DNA of 44,889 nt from Acidobacteriota bacterium (GCA_018001935.1 JAGNHB010000049.1:1-44889), one strand, 5' to 3'. Positions 31,502-39,480 are shown, counted from the first letter of the stretch. The notes: generated from the letters alone by a model not told the origin. Made by a program: numbers and translations.

Positions 31502-33703
31502 TCACAGGTGCTGCTTCACGACCTCCACCACTTCGGGCAGGTCCATGCCGATGGCCTTCAGGTGCTCGAGGGTCGGAACCCCGTTCGGCGTCCAGCCTCG
31601 GCGCTTGTAGACGGCGTTCAGCAGGCTGTCGTACTGCTTGACGCGGTACTCGCGCATCGCCTTGACCTTCTCGGCGGAGGACATCCCCGCCGGGTCGATG
31701 CCCACCTTCTCCTTGAGCTGCTTGTCGTAGCGCTCGGCGCGGGATTCGTACTCCTCCACGGTGACCGGGCCCTGGGAGCGGTAGGGCGGGATGTCGTGCT
31801 CGCGCTTGCCCTTCCCCAGACGCAGGCAGAGGGTCTTCTGGAAGTTGTAGACCCGCTCCGACTGACGGATGATGTCCTCCTTGACGATGCTGGCGCCGGT
31901 GATGGCGTTGAAGAGGTCCACGTAGTTCTGGACGTGCTCGGGGACCTTGGCCGGTTCCGAGGTCTGGGCGTTGTCGGGGGGCTCGATGTCGTTCCAGGGC
32001 AGCTTGCACAGTCCCTGGAGCCCGAACCAGGTGCGGAACAGCGGGAAGTAGTGCAGTGCCTCCGCCTTGGCCTCGAAGGTGGGGATGTGGTTGTTCACCA
32101 TGTCCATGAAGATGAGCCAGGCCTCGTCGTGTTGGGGGCCCTTGAGCGCCATGGCGTAACCGCCCTGCTGGGCCAGCGACTCCTTGGAGACGTACTCGGA
32201 GTACTCCAGCCCCTTGCACTCCATGCCGATGTCCTGCAAGAAGGCCGGGTCGGCGCCGAAGTGTTCGGCGAAGTGCTTCTTCATGTAGCGGACGCCCTTC
32301 CCGGCGATCAGGCCGAAGCCCTCGCCGCGGGAGATCTGGTGAAGAAGCTCGAAGGCGGAGGCCGAATTGCCCCAGGAAAAGTCCAGGCCGCCGGTCCGCT
32401 CGAGGTTGAGGACGCCGTTCTCCCAGCACTCCATGACGAAGGCCAGCAGGGTGCCGAAGGAGATGGTGTCCAGGCCGTAGGTGTCGCAGTAGAAGTTGAT
32501 CTCCATGACGGCGCGGGCGTCCCAGATGGCGGGCATGGAGCCGCAGCCGGCCACGGTCTCGTACTCCGGGCCGTCCACGGTGACCCTGTGGCCCTTGTAG
32601 GGGCCGGAAACCAGCTCGAAGCCGTCCGCCGCCTTGGCGCAGGCCATGGTGCAGCCGAACCAGCAGCCGTCGGGCAGGCCGTGGGTGACCAGCTTCACGA
32701 ACTCGTGGGACGAGAGCTTGGGGGCCTCCGGGTGGGAGCCGAACTTGTGGTTCTTGGTGGGGAGCAGGTCGTACTCGTCCATGATCTCGGTGAGGTGGGC
32801 GGTCCCGATCTCCCGCATGCGGCACTGCTGGTCGTCGTAGGTGATGATCTCCTTGTGGAGCTTGAGGCCGGTCTTCTGGAGCTTCGCCAGGTCCGCCGGC
32901 TGGTTGGAACTCACCTTGAGGCCGGAGTATTTGACCACCAGGGCCTTGATCTTCTTGTCGCGGAAGACGGTGCCCGTTCCGCCGCGGCCGGCCTGCTTGA
33001 GGCGGGCCACCTTGCGGCGCTTGTCGTAGAAGGAGAAGTTGAGGCAGCCGATCCAGGCGTGCTCGGCGCCGGTGCCGGCGGAGACGGACGAGATGAACTG
33101 CTTGCCGGCCTCGTTTTCGGCGAACATCTCCACCATCTGCTCCGCCAGCACGTGGCTGTCCACCGCCTCGCCGGGGGCCTCGAAGATCCGGACGAGCCCC
33201 TTGTCGCCATCGATGAAGACGATGACCTCCCCGGCGGCCTTACCGGTGATGGCCAGGGCGTCGAAGCCGGAGAATTTCAGGTAGGGGCCGAAGTACCCGC
33301 CCACGTTACAGTCGACGGGGATTCCCGTCTGGGGCGAAATGGTGGTGACGATGGTCTTGCCCGATCCCGGGTAGTTGGTGTTGCCGCAAAGGGGCCCGAA
33401 GCCCATGGAGAGGACGTTCTCGGGGTCGTTCCACCGGGTGCTCCCGGTGGTGCCGTCCCACAGCAGGCGCAGGGCGAAGCCTTTGCCGCCGGTGAACTTC
33501 TCTTTCATCTCCTCGGACACCGGCAGTTCCGTGATCCGGTTGGCGCCCAGGTCGATGTGGAGGGAGCGCATATTGTAGCCGCGGACCACGGGGCGCAATT
33601 CGTAGGTGTATTCCGCCAGCAGCCGGTGGGCGGCCTTCATGCCGGCGATGTCGAAGTGGAGCCGGGTGTTCTCGGGGATGGTGACGGGCGTGGCGCAGGA
33701 CAT
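31502..33703 (-). CDS. Tungsten-type aldehyde:ferredoxin oxidoreductase (AOR family)
   Basis: 733 aa from the ATG at 33703, which has AGGAGG 7 nt upstream; the ATG two codons earlier is only 1 nt from it. The AOR N-terminal domain (about 45-245: ‘LHIDLGANRITE’, FTGGKGFALRLLWD, DCNVGGYFGPYLKFSGFDALAITGKA) binds the bis-pterin W cofactor; the central part carries three cysteines of the [4Fe-4S] site, C347-x3-C351-x3-C355 (CWFGCTMAC), with C-terminal LCKLPWND a likely fourth. The enzyme oxidises aldehydes, or reduces acids, using ferredoxin. The first 40 residues extend the usual N-terminus, and the CxxxCxxxC spacing differs from the commoner CxxCxxxC. It is paired with a four-cluster ferredoxin as in AorAB. 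Substrate unknown. Confidence 0.9.
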   Translation of the reverse strand: MSCATPVTIPENTRLHFDIAGMKAAHRLLAEYTYELRPVVRGYNMRSLHIDLGANRITELPVSEEMKEKFTGGKGFALRLLWDGTTGSTRWNDPENVLSMGFGPLCGNTNYPGSGKTIVTTISPQTGIPVDCNVGGYFGPYLKFSGFDALAITGKAAGEVIVFIDGDKGLVRIFEAPGEAVDSHVLAEQMVEMFAENEAGKQFISSVSAGTGAEHAWIGCLNFSFYDKRRKVARLKQAGRGGTGTVFRDKKIKALVVKYSGLKVSSNQPADLAKLQKTGLKLHKEIITYDDQQCRMREIGTAHLTEIMDEYDLLPTKNHKFGSHPEAPKLSSHEFVKLVTHGLPDGCWFGCTMACAKAADGFELVSGPYKGHRVTVDGPEYETVAGCGSMPAIWDARAVMEINFYCDTYGLDTISFGTLLAFVMECWENGVLNLERTGGLDFSWGNSASAFELLHQISRGEGFGLIAGKGVRYMKKHFAEHFGADPAFLQDIGMECKGLEYSEYVSKESLAQQGGYAMALKGPQHDEAWLIFMDMVNNHIPTFEAKAEALHYFPLFRTWFGLQGLCKLPWNDIEPPDNAQTSEPAKVPEHVQNYVDLFNAITGASIVKEDIIRQSERVYNFQKTLCLRLGKGKREHDIPPYRSQGPVTVEEYESRAERYDKQLKEKVGIDPAGMSSAEKVKAMREYRVKQYDSLLNAVYKRRGWTPNGVPTLEHLKAIGMDLPEVVEVVKQHL

Positions 33704-33705
33704 GG

Positions 33706-34101
33706 TCATTCCTCCTCGGTGACGATCTCGAGTGCGTGCTCGGGGCACTGCTTGGCGCAGGCGCCGCAGGCGATGCACTTGAAGGGGTTTTCCAGGCCGT
33801 CGTCGGTCATCATGGCGCCGATGGGGCAGACGGCCACACAGGCCAGGCAGCCGACGCAGGTCTTCTTGCTGATGAGCGGGACACCCTGCTTGCTGACGGT
33901 GATGGCCACCACGGGGCACTCCGACACGCACAGGCGGCACTTCTGGTTGCAAACCGTGATCTTCCAGCGGTTCTCCCCGTCGGCCTCGACCCGGATGGCG
34001 GAGCGCCGGGGGTTGTCCTCCTTGAAGAAGGTGGTGGAGCAGACACGCATGCATGTCCCGCACCCGGTGCACTTCTCGGGATAGGTTTTCAGGTACTTCA
34101 T
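33706..34101 (-). CDS. Polyferredoxin with four [4Fe-4S] motifs, AOR electron partner
   Basis: 131 aa, four complete motifs: C11/14/17/21, C51/55/58/62 (CxxxCxxCxxxC), C82/85/88/92 and C109/112/115/119. Its stop lies just before and within the ribosome site region of the AOR gene (3-bp gap to the ATG at 33703), so the two are translationally linked. Comparable Fe-S subunits (AorA, HycB-like) carry electrons from the W enzyme to ferredoxin or a flavin subunit. No flavin subunit follows here, so free ferredoxin or NAD(P)-linked enzymes such as the hydrogenase at 14904-19141 may be the acceptor; that link is inference. Confidence 0.9.
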   Translation of the reverse strand: MKYLKTYPEKCTGCGTCMRVCSTTFFKEDNPRRSAIRVEADGENRWKITVCNQKCRLCVSECPVVAITVSKQGVPLISKKTCVGCLACVAVCPIGAMMTDDGLENPFKCIACGACAKQCPEHALEIVTEEE

Positions 34102-34136
34102 GGCTTCAGTGGCCTCCTCCCCAAAATAGTCGAGGA

Positions 34137-34165
34137 ATTATAGGTAGCCGCCCGCGAAAAGTCAA
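34137..34165 (-). promoter_or_regulatory. Near-consensus promoter of the ferredoxin-AOR operon
   Basis: Minus strand TTGACT (34160-34165), 17-bp spacer, TATAAT (34137-34142). Only one base departs from the sigma-70 consensus, so expression is probably strong; the start codon is 36 nt after the -10, behind GGGGAGGAGG. Confidence 0.8.
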
Positions 34166-34311
34166 AACGAAAGAGGGGAAAAGGGCCGCGAACAGCGGAA
34201 TTCCGTGACGGTTGCTACATTCCTCGCCGCAGTGGGCCCGCCGGGGCTTTGCCGCAAGAGTGGAGGACACCCACTCTTGATGCCCTCGCATCAAAAAGTC
34301 CGGATTTTTGA

Positions 34312-34410
34312 TCTCACAGAGGCACGAAGGCACGGAGAAGAATCATAAGACCAGTTTTTTCTATGAAATATAACTTGCATTTCTCCGAGCCTCCGTGCCT
34401 CTGCGAGAGA
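34312..34410. repeat. GGCACGGAG-family inverted repeat
   Basis: Arms TCTCACAGAGGCACGAAGG.. (34312-34340) and its near-complement ..CCTCCGTGCCTCTGCGAGA (34381-34410) enclose about 40 AT-rich bases. Related arms occur at 36258-36360, 37707-37760 and a single arm near 24504. The rest of the gap 34102-34474 holds the promoter above and no gene. Confidence 0.8.
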
Positions 34411-34474
34411 AAGAGACTGTTACGAGGCCGTCACTCTTCGTTTTCCGCACGAGAGGTTTCAGATGGAAATAATC

Positions 34475-34849
34475 TCAATCCCCAGTAGTTGCCTTCGGCT
34501 GGCCACGGACGAAGTGGGGCATCTTCGCGGGGATCTCCAGGGATAGCTCCACGAGACCGCCGAAGACGCCGTCCCGGTACCAGGGCGCCTGGTAGATGAG
34601 CTTGTGGACGCCGTTCTTCTCGATGGTGTAGACGTTGCGCTCTCCTATTCGCAGCATGGTCTCCAGCTTGGTGCGGGAGGGCTCGGGGTGGCAGTCCAGC
34701 ACGTTGCGGCCGACCAGGTCGCCGCCCCCGTCCGCCTGGAAGACGTCTGCCGCCTTCCGGTTCATGTAACGGATGATCCCGTTCTCGTCGCAGAGGGTGA
34801 CGGCCCCGGGAAACTCCTCGAAGCTTTCCGACAGAAATTGTTCGCTCAT
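34475..34849 (-). CDS. Single PAS-domain protein
   Basis: 124 aa from the ATG at 34849, which has AAGGAG upstream; the longer open frame has no ribosome site. One PAS fold covers most of the protein: FPGAVTLCDENGIIRYMNRKAADVF...GRNVLDCHPEPSRTKLETML...YTIEKNGVHKLIYQAPWY. The C-DENG-I-Y-N pattern with DCHPEPS resembles the PAS segment of DUF438-type proteins. No output domain is attached, so it probably senses a ligand or redox cue and acts through another protein. Monocistronic, divergent from the psuK-like gene across 260 bp that contains part of the CTTTGC/CTTCGCG repeat family. Confidence 0.75.
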   Translation of the reverse strand: MSEQFLSESFEEFPGAVTLCDENGIIRYMNRKAADVFQADGGGDLVGRNVLDCHPEPSRTKLETMLRIGERNVYTIEKNGVHKLIYQAPWYRDGVFGGLVELSLEIPAKMPHFVRGQPKATTGD

Positions 34850-35056
34850 GGACACTCCTTTCCGAATCGAACCGGGAGCATGCACCGGGCCGGCGCCATT
34901 GTCAAGGGCCGCGGCGAGCTCATTGGAAGCGTCCAGGGCGGCAGGGCTTTGAAGGCCTGTCATTGCGGAGGCGATTCTCTTTCCCTTTGCAAGGCTTCGC
35001 GTCCTGGCGCCTTCGCGTGAGGCGGGACGACTTTTCTCCCGCGCTTCCGGGGTGCG

Positions 35057-35085
35057 TTGACGCCCGGGAGCGGAGCGTGTAGAAT
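35057..35085 (+). promoter_or_regulatory. Promoter of the PfkB kinase gene
   Basis: TTGACG (35057-35062), 17-bp spacer, TAGAAT (35080-35085), each hexamer 5/6. The GTG start at 35110 follows CAGGAGGAGAAC. Confidence 0.65.
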
Positions 35086-35109
35086 CCGGCTTTCAGGCAG
35101 GAGGAGAAC

Positions 35110-36003
35110 GTGCCGAAGATCCTGGTGGTGGGCGGGTGCAACGCGGACGTCGTGGTGAGGCCCCAAGCCGCAGTTGTCCACGGGACGTCCAACCGTTCGG
35201 ACATCGCCGCGGCGGACGGGGGCGTCGGGCGCAACCTGGCGGAGAACTTCGCGCGGCTGGGCTGCGCGGTGACCTTCGTGACGCACCTGGCGTCGGAGCC
35301 CGTATCCACGGGCATCCGCGAGCGGCTGGAGAAAATGGGTGTCCAGGTTCTCTCCGCGGTCGAGGTCCCCGCGGGCCGGTACGTGGCGGTCCTTGACCCG
35401 GACGGCTCCCTGCACGCCGGCTTCTGCGACGTGGACACCGAGGCCCTCACCCCCGCCGCGGTTGACGCCCTCGGACTGGACTGGACAGCGTTCGACGGGG
35501 CGGTCCTGGAGGCCAACCTTTCGGAGGAGACCCTGACGGCGCTGGCGCGGACCCTGCGTGCGCACGGCGTGCCCTTCGCCCTGGAGCCGGTGTCCGCGGC
35601 CCGGGCGCCGCGCCTCCGGGAGTCCCTGGCGGGGTGCGCCCTGGTCAAGCCCGACCCGCTGGAGGCGTCGGCGCTGAGCGGGATGCCGTGCGGGGGCCGG
35701 GCGGAGGCGCTCGCCTGCGCCCGGGAACTGCGCCGGCGGGGGGCGGGGGCCGTGCTGGTCTCGCTGGGCGCCGAGGGCTTCGTCCTGTCCGACGGCGACG
35801 TCGAGCAGGCCGTGGATGCCGAGCCGGTGAACGGGGCGAACTGTTCCGGCGCCGGGGACGCGCTCCTGGCCGGCTACTTCGCCGCCCGCCTGGCCGGGCT
35901 TGACCCGGGCCGCGCCGCGGCAGTGTCGGCCCGCTGCGCCGCCCTCGCGTGCCGGGTGTCGGGCCCCGTCAGCCCTGAACTCTCGCCGGACCTGCTCCGG
36001 TGA
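35110..36003 (+). CDS. psuK: PfkB-family sugar kinase, probable pseudouridine kinase
   Basis: 297 aa. Ribokinase fold: ‘GGCNADVVV’ at the start, the GGVGRNLAENFARLG sugar-binding signature 1 (about 38-52), AVLVSLGAEGFVL, and the PfkB signature 2 GANCSGAGDALLAGY with catalytic D in GAGD. The N-terminal domain resembles PsuK/adenosine-type kinases. The downstream psuG supports phosphorylation of pseudouridine to its 5'-phosphate, the substrate of PsuG. GTG start behind a strong AGGAGGAG and a good promoter. The two genes are 706 bp apart, separated by a repeat element, so co-transcription is uncertain. The specificity comes from context; another nucleoside or sugar is possible. Confidence 0.82.
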   Translation: MPKILVVGGCNADVVVRPQAAVVHGTSNRSDIAAADGGVGRNLAENFARLGCAVTFVTHLASEPVSTGIRERLEKMGVQVLSAVEVPAGRYVAVLDPDGSLHAGFCDVDTEALTPAAVDALGLDWTAFDGAVLEANLSEETLTALARTLRAHGVPFALEPVSAARAPRLRESLAGCALVKPDPLEASALSGMPCGGRAEALACARELRRRGAGAVLVSLGAEGFVLSDGDVEQAVDAEPVNGANCSGAGDALLAGYFAARLAGLDPGRAAAVSARCAALACRVSGPVSPELSPDLLR

Positions 36004-36257
36004 TCATGATCCGGCGTGATCTGAGCCGCGACCGCCAGGACGTCCTGAAGCGGGGGAAGTTGAAACGCAGGGCGCAAGAACGCAGGGAATTGAAAGCGCT
36101 GGGCCTGGAAACGTCGTGGCATAAAGTGGGATGGTGAGGTTCCGAAATCCCCCTTGACGTCCTGGCGTTACTGTGAGGTCTGGTCCGACAGTTTGTGCGC
36201 AGAGTGGACCCACCCGGATAAGCCGGACGGCGAACCGGTGAACGGTCCGGATGCTCC

Positions 36258-36360
36258 CTCGCGAAGGCACGGGGACACGGAGAAGAGAATCAGATGGCCA
36301 AGATTTATCTCATAGATTTATTGGTCTTTCTCTCTCTGTGCCTCCGTGCCCCCGTGAGAG
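36258..36360. repeat. GGCACGGAG-family inverted repeat upstream of psuG
   Basis: Left arm CTCGCGAAGGCACGGGGACA.. (36258-36287) faces the right arm ending ..GTGCCTCCGTGCCCCCGTGAGAG (36338-36360), with about 45 AT-rich bases between. Same plan as 34312-34410. Confidence 0.75.
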
Positions 36361-36530
36361 ATGTTCCGGATTATTCTCTCACGGAGGCCCAGGGCCACGG
36401 AGGGGACGCGGGCCGGCCCGGCGGTGCCGGTCCCGGGCGGGTCGATATGCTCTGCTGATATTAAGCCGGTTGCGAAACGTGTCATTATGTCTCATAGATA
36501 ATAAGGGGTTTGGATAGAACCTGGCACGGT
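36339..36530 (+). repeat. Copy A of a ~190-bp direct repeat flanking psuG
   Basis: Aligns by eye along its length with 37707-37897 (about 80% identity, few gaps). Shared blocks include GTGCCGGTCCCGGGCGGGT, ATGCTCTGCTGAT, TTATGTCTCA.AGATAA and TTGGATAGAACCTGGCAC. Both copies carry the ‘TCTCTC[AG]CGGAGGC’ hairpin near the left end. Similarity ends sharply after GGCAC[CG]GT. Confidence 0.85.
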
Positions 36531-36709
36531 GCGCCCGGTGAGAGCATCGCCGGAATAAGAACAGGGAGGAGGGACGAGGTGAAAAGGAAGCGGTTTTCCA
36601 TGCTGTTCTTTGGGGCAGTTGAACAAAGCTGTCTGCCGGCGAGAGTTCCCGGTGACGAAAGCGGCGCCACGACACGTGTCACCGCACTTTAAAAACAGAG
36701 GAGACGTCC

Positions 36710-37651
36710 ATGGGGCGCGAGGATTTTCTTCGGATCGACGAGGAGGTGGCGGACACGCTGACCTGCGGCGGGGCCGTCACGGCGCTGGAGTCCACCATCA
36801 TCTCCCACGGGATGCCGTGGCCGGACAACGTGGAGACGGCCCTGGCCGTGGAGGCGCTCGTGCGGGAGAACGGGGCCGTGCCCGCCACGGTGGGTGTCCT
36901 GGACGGGCGCCTGGTGGTGGGCCTCGGGGCCGACGGGATCGCCCGGATGGGCGACCCGGCCGCGGCACCGGTCAAGGTCTCCCGCCGGGACCTCCCGGTG
37001 GTGCTGGCCCGGGGCCTGTGCGGCGCCACCACCGTCTCGGCCACCATGATCGGCGCGCGGCTGGCGGGGATCCCGCTCTTCGCCACCGGCGGGATCGGCG
37101 GCGTGCACCGGGACGTGCTGGAGAGCTTCGACGTCTCCGCGGACCTGGGCGAGCTGGCCCGGACGGAGGTGGCCGTGGTCTGCGCCGGCGCCAAGGCCAT
37201 CCTGGACATCGGCCGGACCCTGGAGGCCCTGGAGGCGCTCGGGGTCCCCGTCATCGGTTACGGCACCGACGCGTTCCCCGCCTTCTACACGCCGCGGTCC
37301 GGTTTCGACGCCCCCTGGCGCTGCGACACCCCGGGCGAGGTGGCGCGGGTGCTGGCCGCCCAGCGGGCGCTGGGGCTGGGGGGCGGCGTGCTGGTGGTGA
37401 ACCCGGTCCCGGGGGCGGAGGCGCTGGACGCGGCGGTCATGGACGCGGCCATCGGGACCGCCCTGGACCAGGCCGCCCGCGAGGGCGTCCGGGGGAAGGC
37501 CGTGACCCCGTACCTCCTGGCGAAGGTGGTGGAGGCCACGGGCGGGGCGTCGCTGAAGGCCAACGTCGCCCTGGTCCGCAACAACGCCGCCCTGGCCGCC
37601 CGCATCGCCGCGGCCCTGGCCGGTTCCGGCGAACGGGCCCGAAAAGGCTGA
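36710..37651 (+). CDS. psuG: Pseudouridine-5'-phosphate glycosidase
   Basis: 313 aa, the usual PsuG length. It cleaves the C-glycosidic bond of pseudouridine 5'-phosphate into uracil and ribose 5-phosphate, via a Schiff base. The hallmark segments are present: ALESTIISHGMP (E27), GLCGATTVSATM, FATGGIGGVHR, VVCAGAKAILDIGRTLE (K162, matching the catalytic lysine of E. coli PsuG), and GYGTDAFPAFYTPRSGF. The ATG at 36710 follows GAGGAG. Works with the PfkB kinase at 35110. A similar ~190-bp repeat sits on each side of the gene. Confidence 0.95.
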   Translation: MGREDFLRIDEEVADTLTCGGAVTALESTIISHGMPWPDNVETALAVEALVRENGAVPATVGVLDGRLVVGLGADGIARMGDPAAAPVKVSRRDLPVVLARGLCGATTVSATMIGARLAGIPLFATGGIGGVHRDVLESFDVSADLGELARTEVAVVCAGAKAILDIGRTLEALEALGVPVIGYGTDAFPAFYTPRSGFDAPWRCDTPGEVARVLAAQRALGLGGGVLVVNPVPGAEALDAAVMDAAIGTALDQAAREGVRGKAVTPYLLAKVVEATGGASLKANVALVRNNAALAARIAAALAGSGERARKG

Positions 37652-37706
37652 TGTCGGACCCGGATTTCGAGATCTACCCCAGGCAGGGGACCGCGTGTTG
37701 TCCAAG

Positions 37707-37897
37707 TGCTCCGTGCCTTCGTGAGAGATATTCCGGAATATTCTCTCGCGGAGGCACAGGGGCATGGAGGGGGCCCGGGCCGGCCCGTCGGTGCCGGTCC
37801 CGGGCGGGTTGGTATGCTCTGCTGATTTTAAAACAGTTGCGAGCCGCGCCGTTATGTCTCAAAGATAACAAAAGGGTTGGATAGAACCTGGCACCGT
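37707..37897 (+). repeat. Copy B of the ~190-bp direct repeat, abutting a broken cupin gene
   Basis: Matches copy A at 36339-36530 in the same orientation. Its right boundary (after GGCACCGT) coincides with the point where the reading frame of the minus-strand cupin gene stops resembling cupins, suggesting insertion or deletion at that site. Confidence 0.82.
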
Positions 37898-38064
37898 TCC
37901 TCAAACTGGGCCGCGTGGGCGTGCTCGGGCAACCGGACCTCCTCGGCAAAGGCCATGAACAGCAGTTGCTGGTTTTCGCCCTGGAGCAGGAAGGCTTTCA
38001 GCCCCGGCAGCGGGATGTCCGCCTCGGGCAGGGCGGTGACGGGTTCGGGGAAAACGGGATGCAC
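37898..38064 (-). pseudogene. 5' remnant of a small cupin-domain gene
   Basis: The GTG at 38064 has a good GAGG site and opens about 55 codons resembling the N-terminus of small single-domain cupins: LPEADIPLPGLKAFLLQ, QQLLFMAFAEEVRLPEHAHAAQF. In intact cupins the H-x-H of ‘PEHAHAAQ’ begins the metal-binding motif and is followed by the beta-barrel; here the frame instead enters repeat copy B and stops at 37852. The remaining two thirds of the gene are absent. The call rests on family pattern recognition and the intact translation start. Confidence 0.65.
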
Positions 38065-38096
38065 GCTTACCTCAATAGAAGCTCGAGTTGAAAGGG

Positions 38097-38196
38097 CGGA
38101 CCGGATCGGGCCGATCCGGCCAATCGGACCATCGTCAGACCAGTCCGACCGGTCCGACCGGCCCGATCGGGCCGATCGGTTCGATCGGTTCGATGA
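38097..38196. repeat. Second period-9 inverted array element
   Basis: Left arm (38097-38132): four 9-bp units such as GGACCGGAT and CGGGCCGAT. Right arm (38143-38196): six 9-bp units, GTCCGACCG twice, GCCCGATCG, GGCCGATCG, GTTCGATCG, GTTCGATGA. The plan (GG-CC core, 9-bp step, two opposed arms) matches 25616-25719 although the bases differ. It lies just past the 3' end of the AIM24 gene. The gap 37652-38253 holds only this, repeat copy B and the cupin remnant. Confidence 0.78.
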
Positions 38197-38253
38197 TCAC
38201 ACCCCGCTTCCCATTTCCGGGGTTTCGATTGCGGACACCCGGCAATCGTCAGG

Positions 38254-39315
38254 CTACTTCGTCTGGATCTTGGCGATGGCGGCCTGGATCGACCCGAAGC
38301 TGGACATCATGGCCATGTACTCGTTGGGGACCGGCGCGATCCAGACGGTGCCCGTCCCGCGGAACTTGCTCACCAGTCCCTCGCCCGAGGTCATGGAGCC
38401 GAAGAGCTTCTTGGTGGCGCGCTCCACGGTGTACTCCAGCGAGGCGGTCCGGGCCACGGCGAAGGAACCGTCCACCACCAGGGTCTGGGCGCCGTTGAGG
38501 TCGATGCGCTCCACGGGGCCCGGCGAGAGGTAGAAGAACTTGCCCGACCCCTTGATGGAGGTCTGGAAGAAACCTTCGCCGCCGAAAAACCCGGAGAAGG
38601 CCTTGTTGGTGAACATCCCCACCTCGATGGTGCGGTCTGCGGCCATGAAGGCGCCCCGGTCCAGGATCCACTCCTCGTTGCGGATGTCCATGATGTTGAC
38701 CTCGCCGAAGGTGGGCTCCAGGTAGATCTCACCGGTGCCGCGGTAGCGCGGCCGAACGATGTTCTCCCCCGACAGCAGGGACTTGAACGCCCCGCCCATG
38801 GACGGGAGCTTCGACTCGATCTCGATGTTCCCCAGCATGTAGTGGAGGGCGCCGGACTCCAGCACGACTTCTTCATTCTCGAGGGTGATCTTCGGCAACC
38901 GGAAGAAGTTCTTGGTGATGACCTCGAAGACGGTCTTGGGGGGGGTGTAGGGCGCCGGTTGCTGCCACTGCTGGGGGGCCGGCTGTTGCGGTTGCCCGTA
39001 AGCAGGCGCGGGCTGGGGTGCGTAGGGCTGCTGCGCCCCGTAAGCCGGCTGGGCCGGGGTCTGGGGCTGCTGTGGCTGGGGAGCTGCCGCCTGAGCCTGC
39101 TGCTGCTGCCAGTGGGGGACGGTGGGGGCCATGTGAGGCGCCTGCTGGAACAGTTCGGGGCAGGCCTCGTTCAGGGGCTTCCACCCCGGAAGCCCCTCGA
39201 ACCATGCCAGGGAGCTCGGATTGACCCGCTGGGCCTGGATCCACTCGCTGAGCTGCTGGGAAGTGTAGGGTCCGTGCTGCTGCCCGTTCTCAAAGAGGAA
39301 AATGTTCTCCGGCAT
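38254..39315 (-). CDS. GYF_2-AIM24 domain protein
   Basis: 353 aa. N-terminal GYF_2 domain (about 4-50: FENGQQHGPYTSQQLSEWI...AWFEGLPGWKPL), a Gln/Pro/Ala-rich disordered linker (about 58-125) and a C-terminal AIM24 beta-structure (about 130-345: VVLESGALHYMLGNIEIESKLPSMGGAFKSLLSGENIVRPRYRGTGEIYLEP...). AIM24 proteins are cytoplasmic or membrane-peripheral with no settled function (the yeast namesake affects mitochondrial inner-membrane organisation); GYF_2 binds proline-rich or membrane targets. ATG 39315 follows AAGGAGA. A TATAAT box at 39357-39362 (minus strand) lacks a clear -35. Confidence 0.88.
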   Translation of the reverse strand: MPENIFLFENGQQHGPYTSQQLSEWIQAQRVNPSSLAWFEGLPGWKPLNEACPELFQQAPHMAPTVPHWQQQQAQAAAPQPQQPQTPAQPAYGAQQPYAPQPAPAYGQPQQPAPQQWQQPAPYTPPKTVFEVITKNFFRLPKITLENEEVVLESGALHYMLGNIEIESKLPSMGGAFKSLLSGENIVRPRYRGTGEIYLEPTFGEVNIMDIRNEEWILDRGAFMAADRTIEVGMFTNKAFSGFFGGEGFFQTSIKGSGKFFYLSPGPVERIDLNGAQTLVVDGSFAVARTASLEYTVERATKKLFGSMTSGEGLVSKFRGTGTVWIAPVPNEYMAMMSSFGSIQAAIAKIQTK

Positions 39316-39416
39316 GGTGTCTCCTTCGTTCGAGGGTTTATTCTGAAACCGAAAAGATTATATCGCAAAGAGGGCGCTCCGGGGAAGGGGTAGCCTTCTC
39401 CCGGGGGAGAATTTTC

Positions 39417-39445
39417 TTGCCGCCGAATCCCCGGACGGCTACACT
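39417..39445 (+). promoter_or_regulatory. Putative promoter of the DEDDy nuclease-like gene
   Basis: TTGCCG (39417-39422), 17-bp spacer, TACACT (39440-39445), 4/6 each. Start codon 36 nt downstream. Confidence 0.4.
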
Positions 39446-39480
39446 GCGTCCTTGATGCCGACGGGATGGGGAGGGAACCG

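Larger units (their letters stand above)
36004..36709. other. 706-bp gene-free region between psuK and psuG
   Basis: Contains an inverted repeat of the GGCACGGAG family (36258-36360), a ~190-bp element repeated after psuG (36339-36530), and about 180 bp of unremarkable sequence ending in the GAGGAG site of psuG. A 43-codon frame at 36006 was considered and rejected. Confidence 0.7.

Noticed and set aside
31502..34072. 856-codon minus-strand frame as one AOR protein
   Set aside because: The first ~120 codons are an out-of-frame reading of the ferredoxin gene; the AOR starts at 33703 with an AGGAGG site.
30374..34084. 1236-codon open frame on the plus strand
   Set aside because: Antisense to the DUF4143 ATPase, AOR and ferredoxin genes, which have clear families. 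Translation is low-complexity G/V/H/D-rich shadow.
36006..36137. 43-codon frame just after psuK
   Set aside because: Basic low-complexity peptide overlapping a degenerate AACGCAGG-GCGCAAG-type repeat, and no ribosome site.
36520..36535. TGGCACGG as a sigma-54 -24 element in repeat copy A
   Set aside because: No TTGC at the -12 distance in either copy A or copy B.
38088..38498. Collagen-like Gly-Pro-x protein from the period-9 array
   Set aside because: The frame continues antisense into the AIM24 gene, has no ribosome site, and the repeats exist as opposed arms, which a protein repeat would not need.
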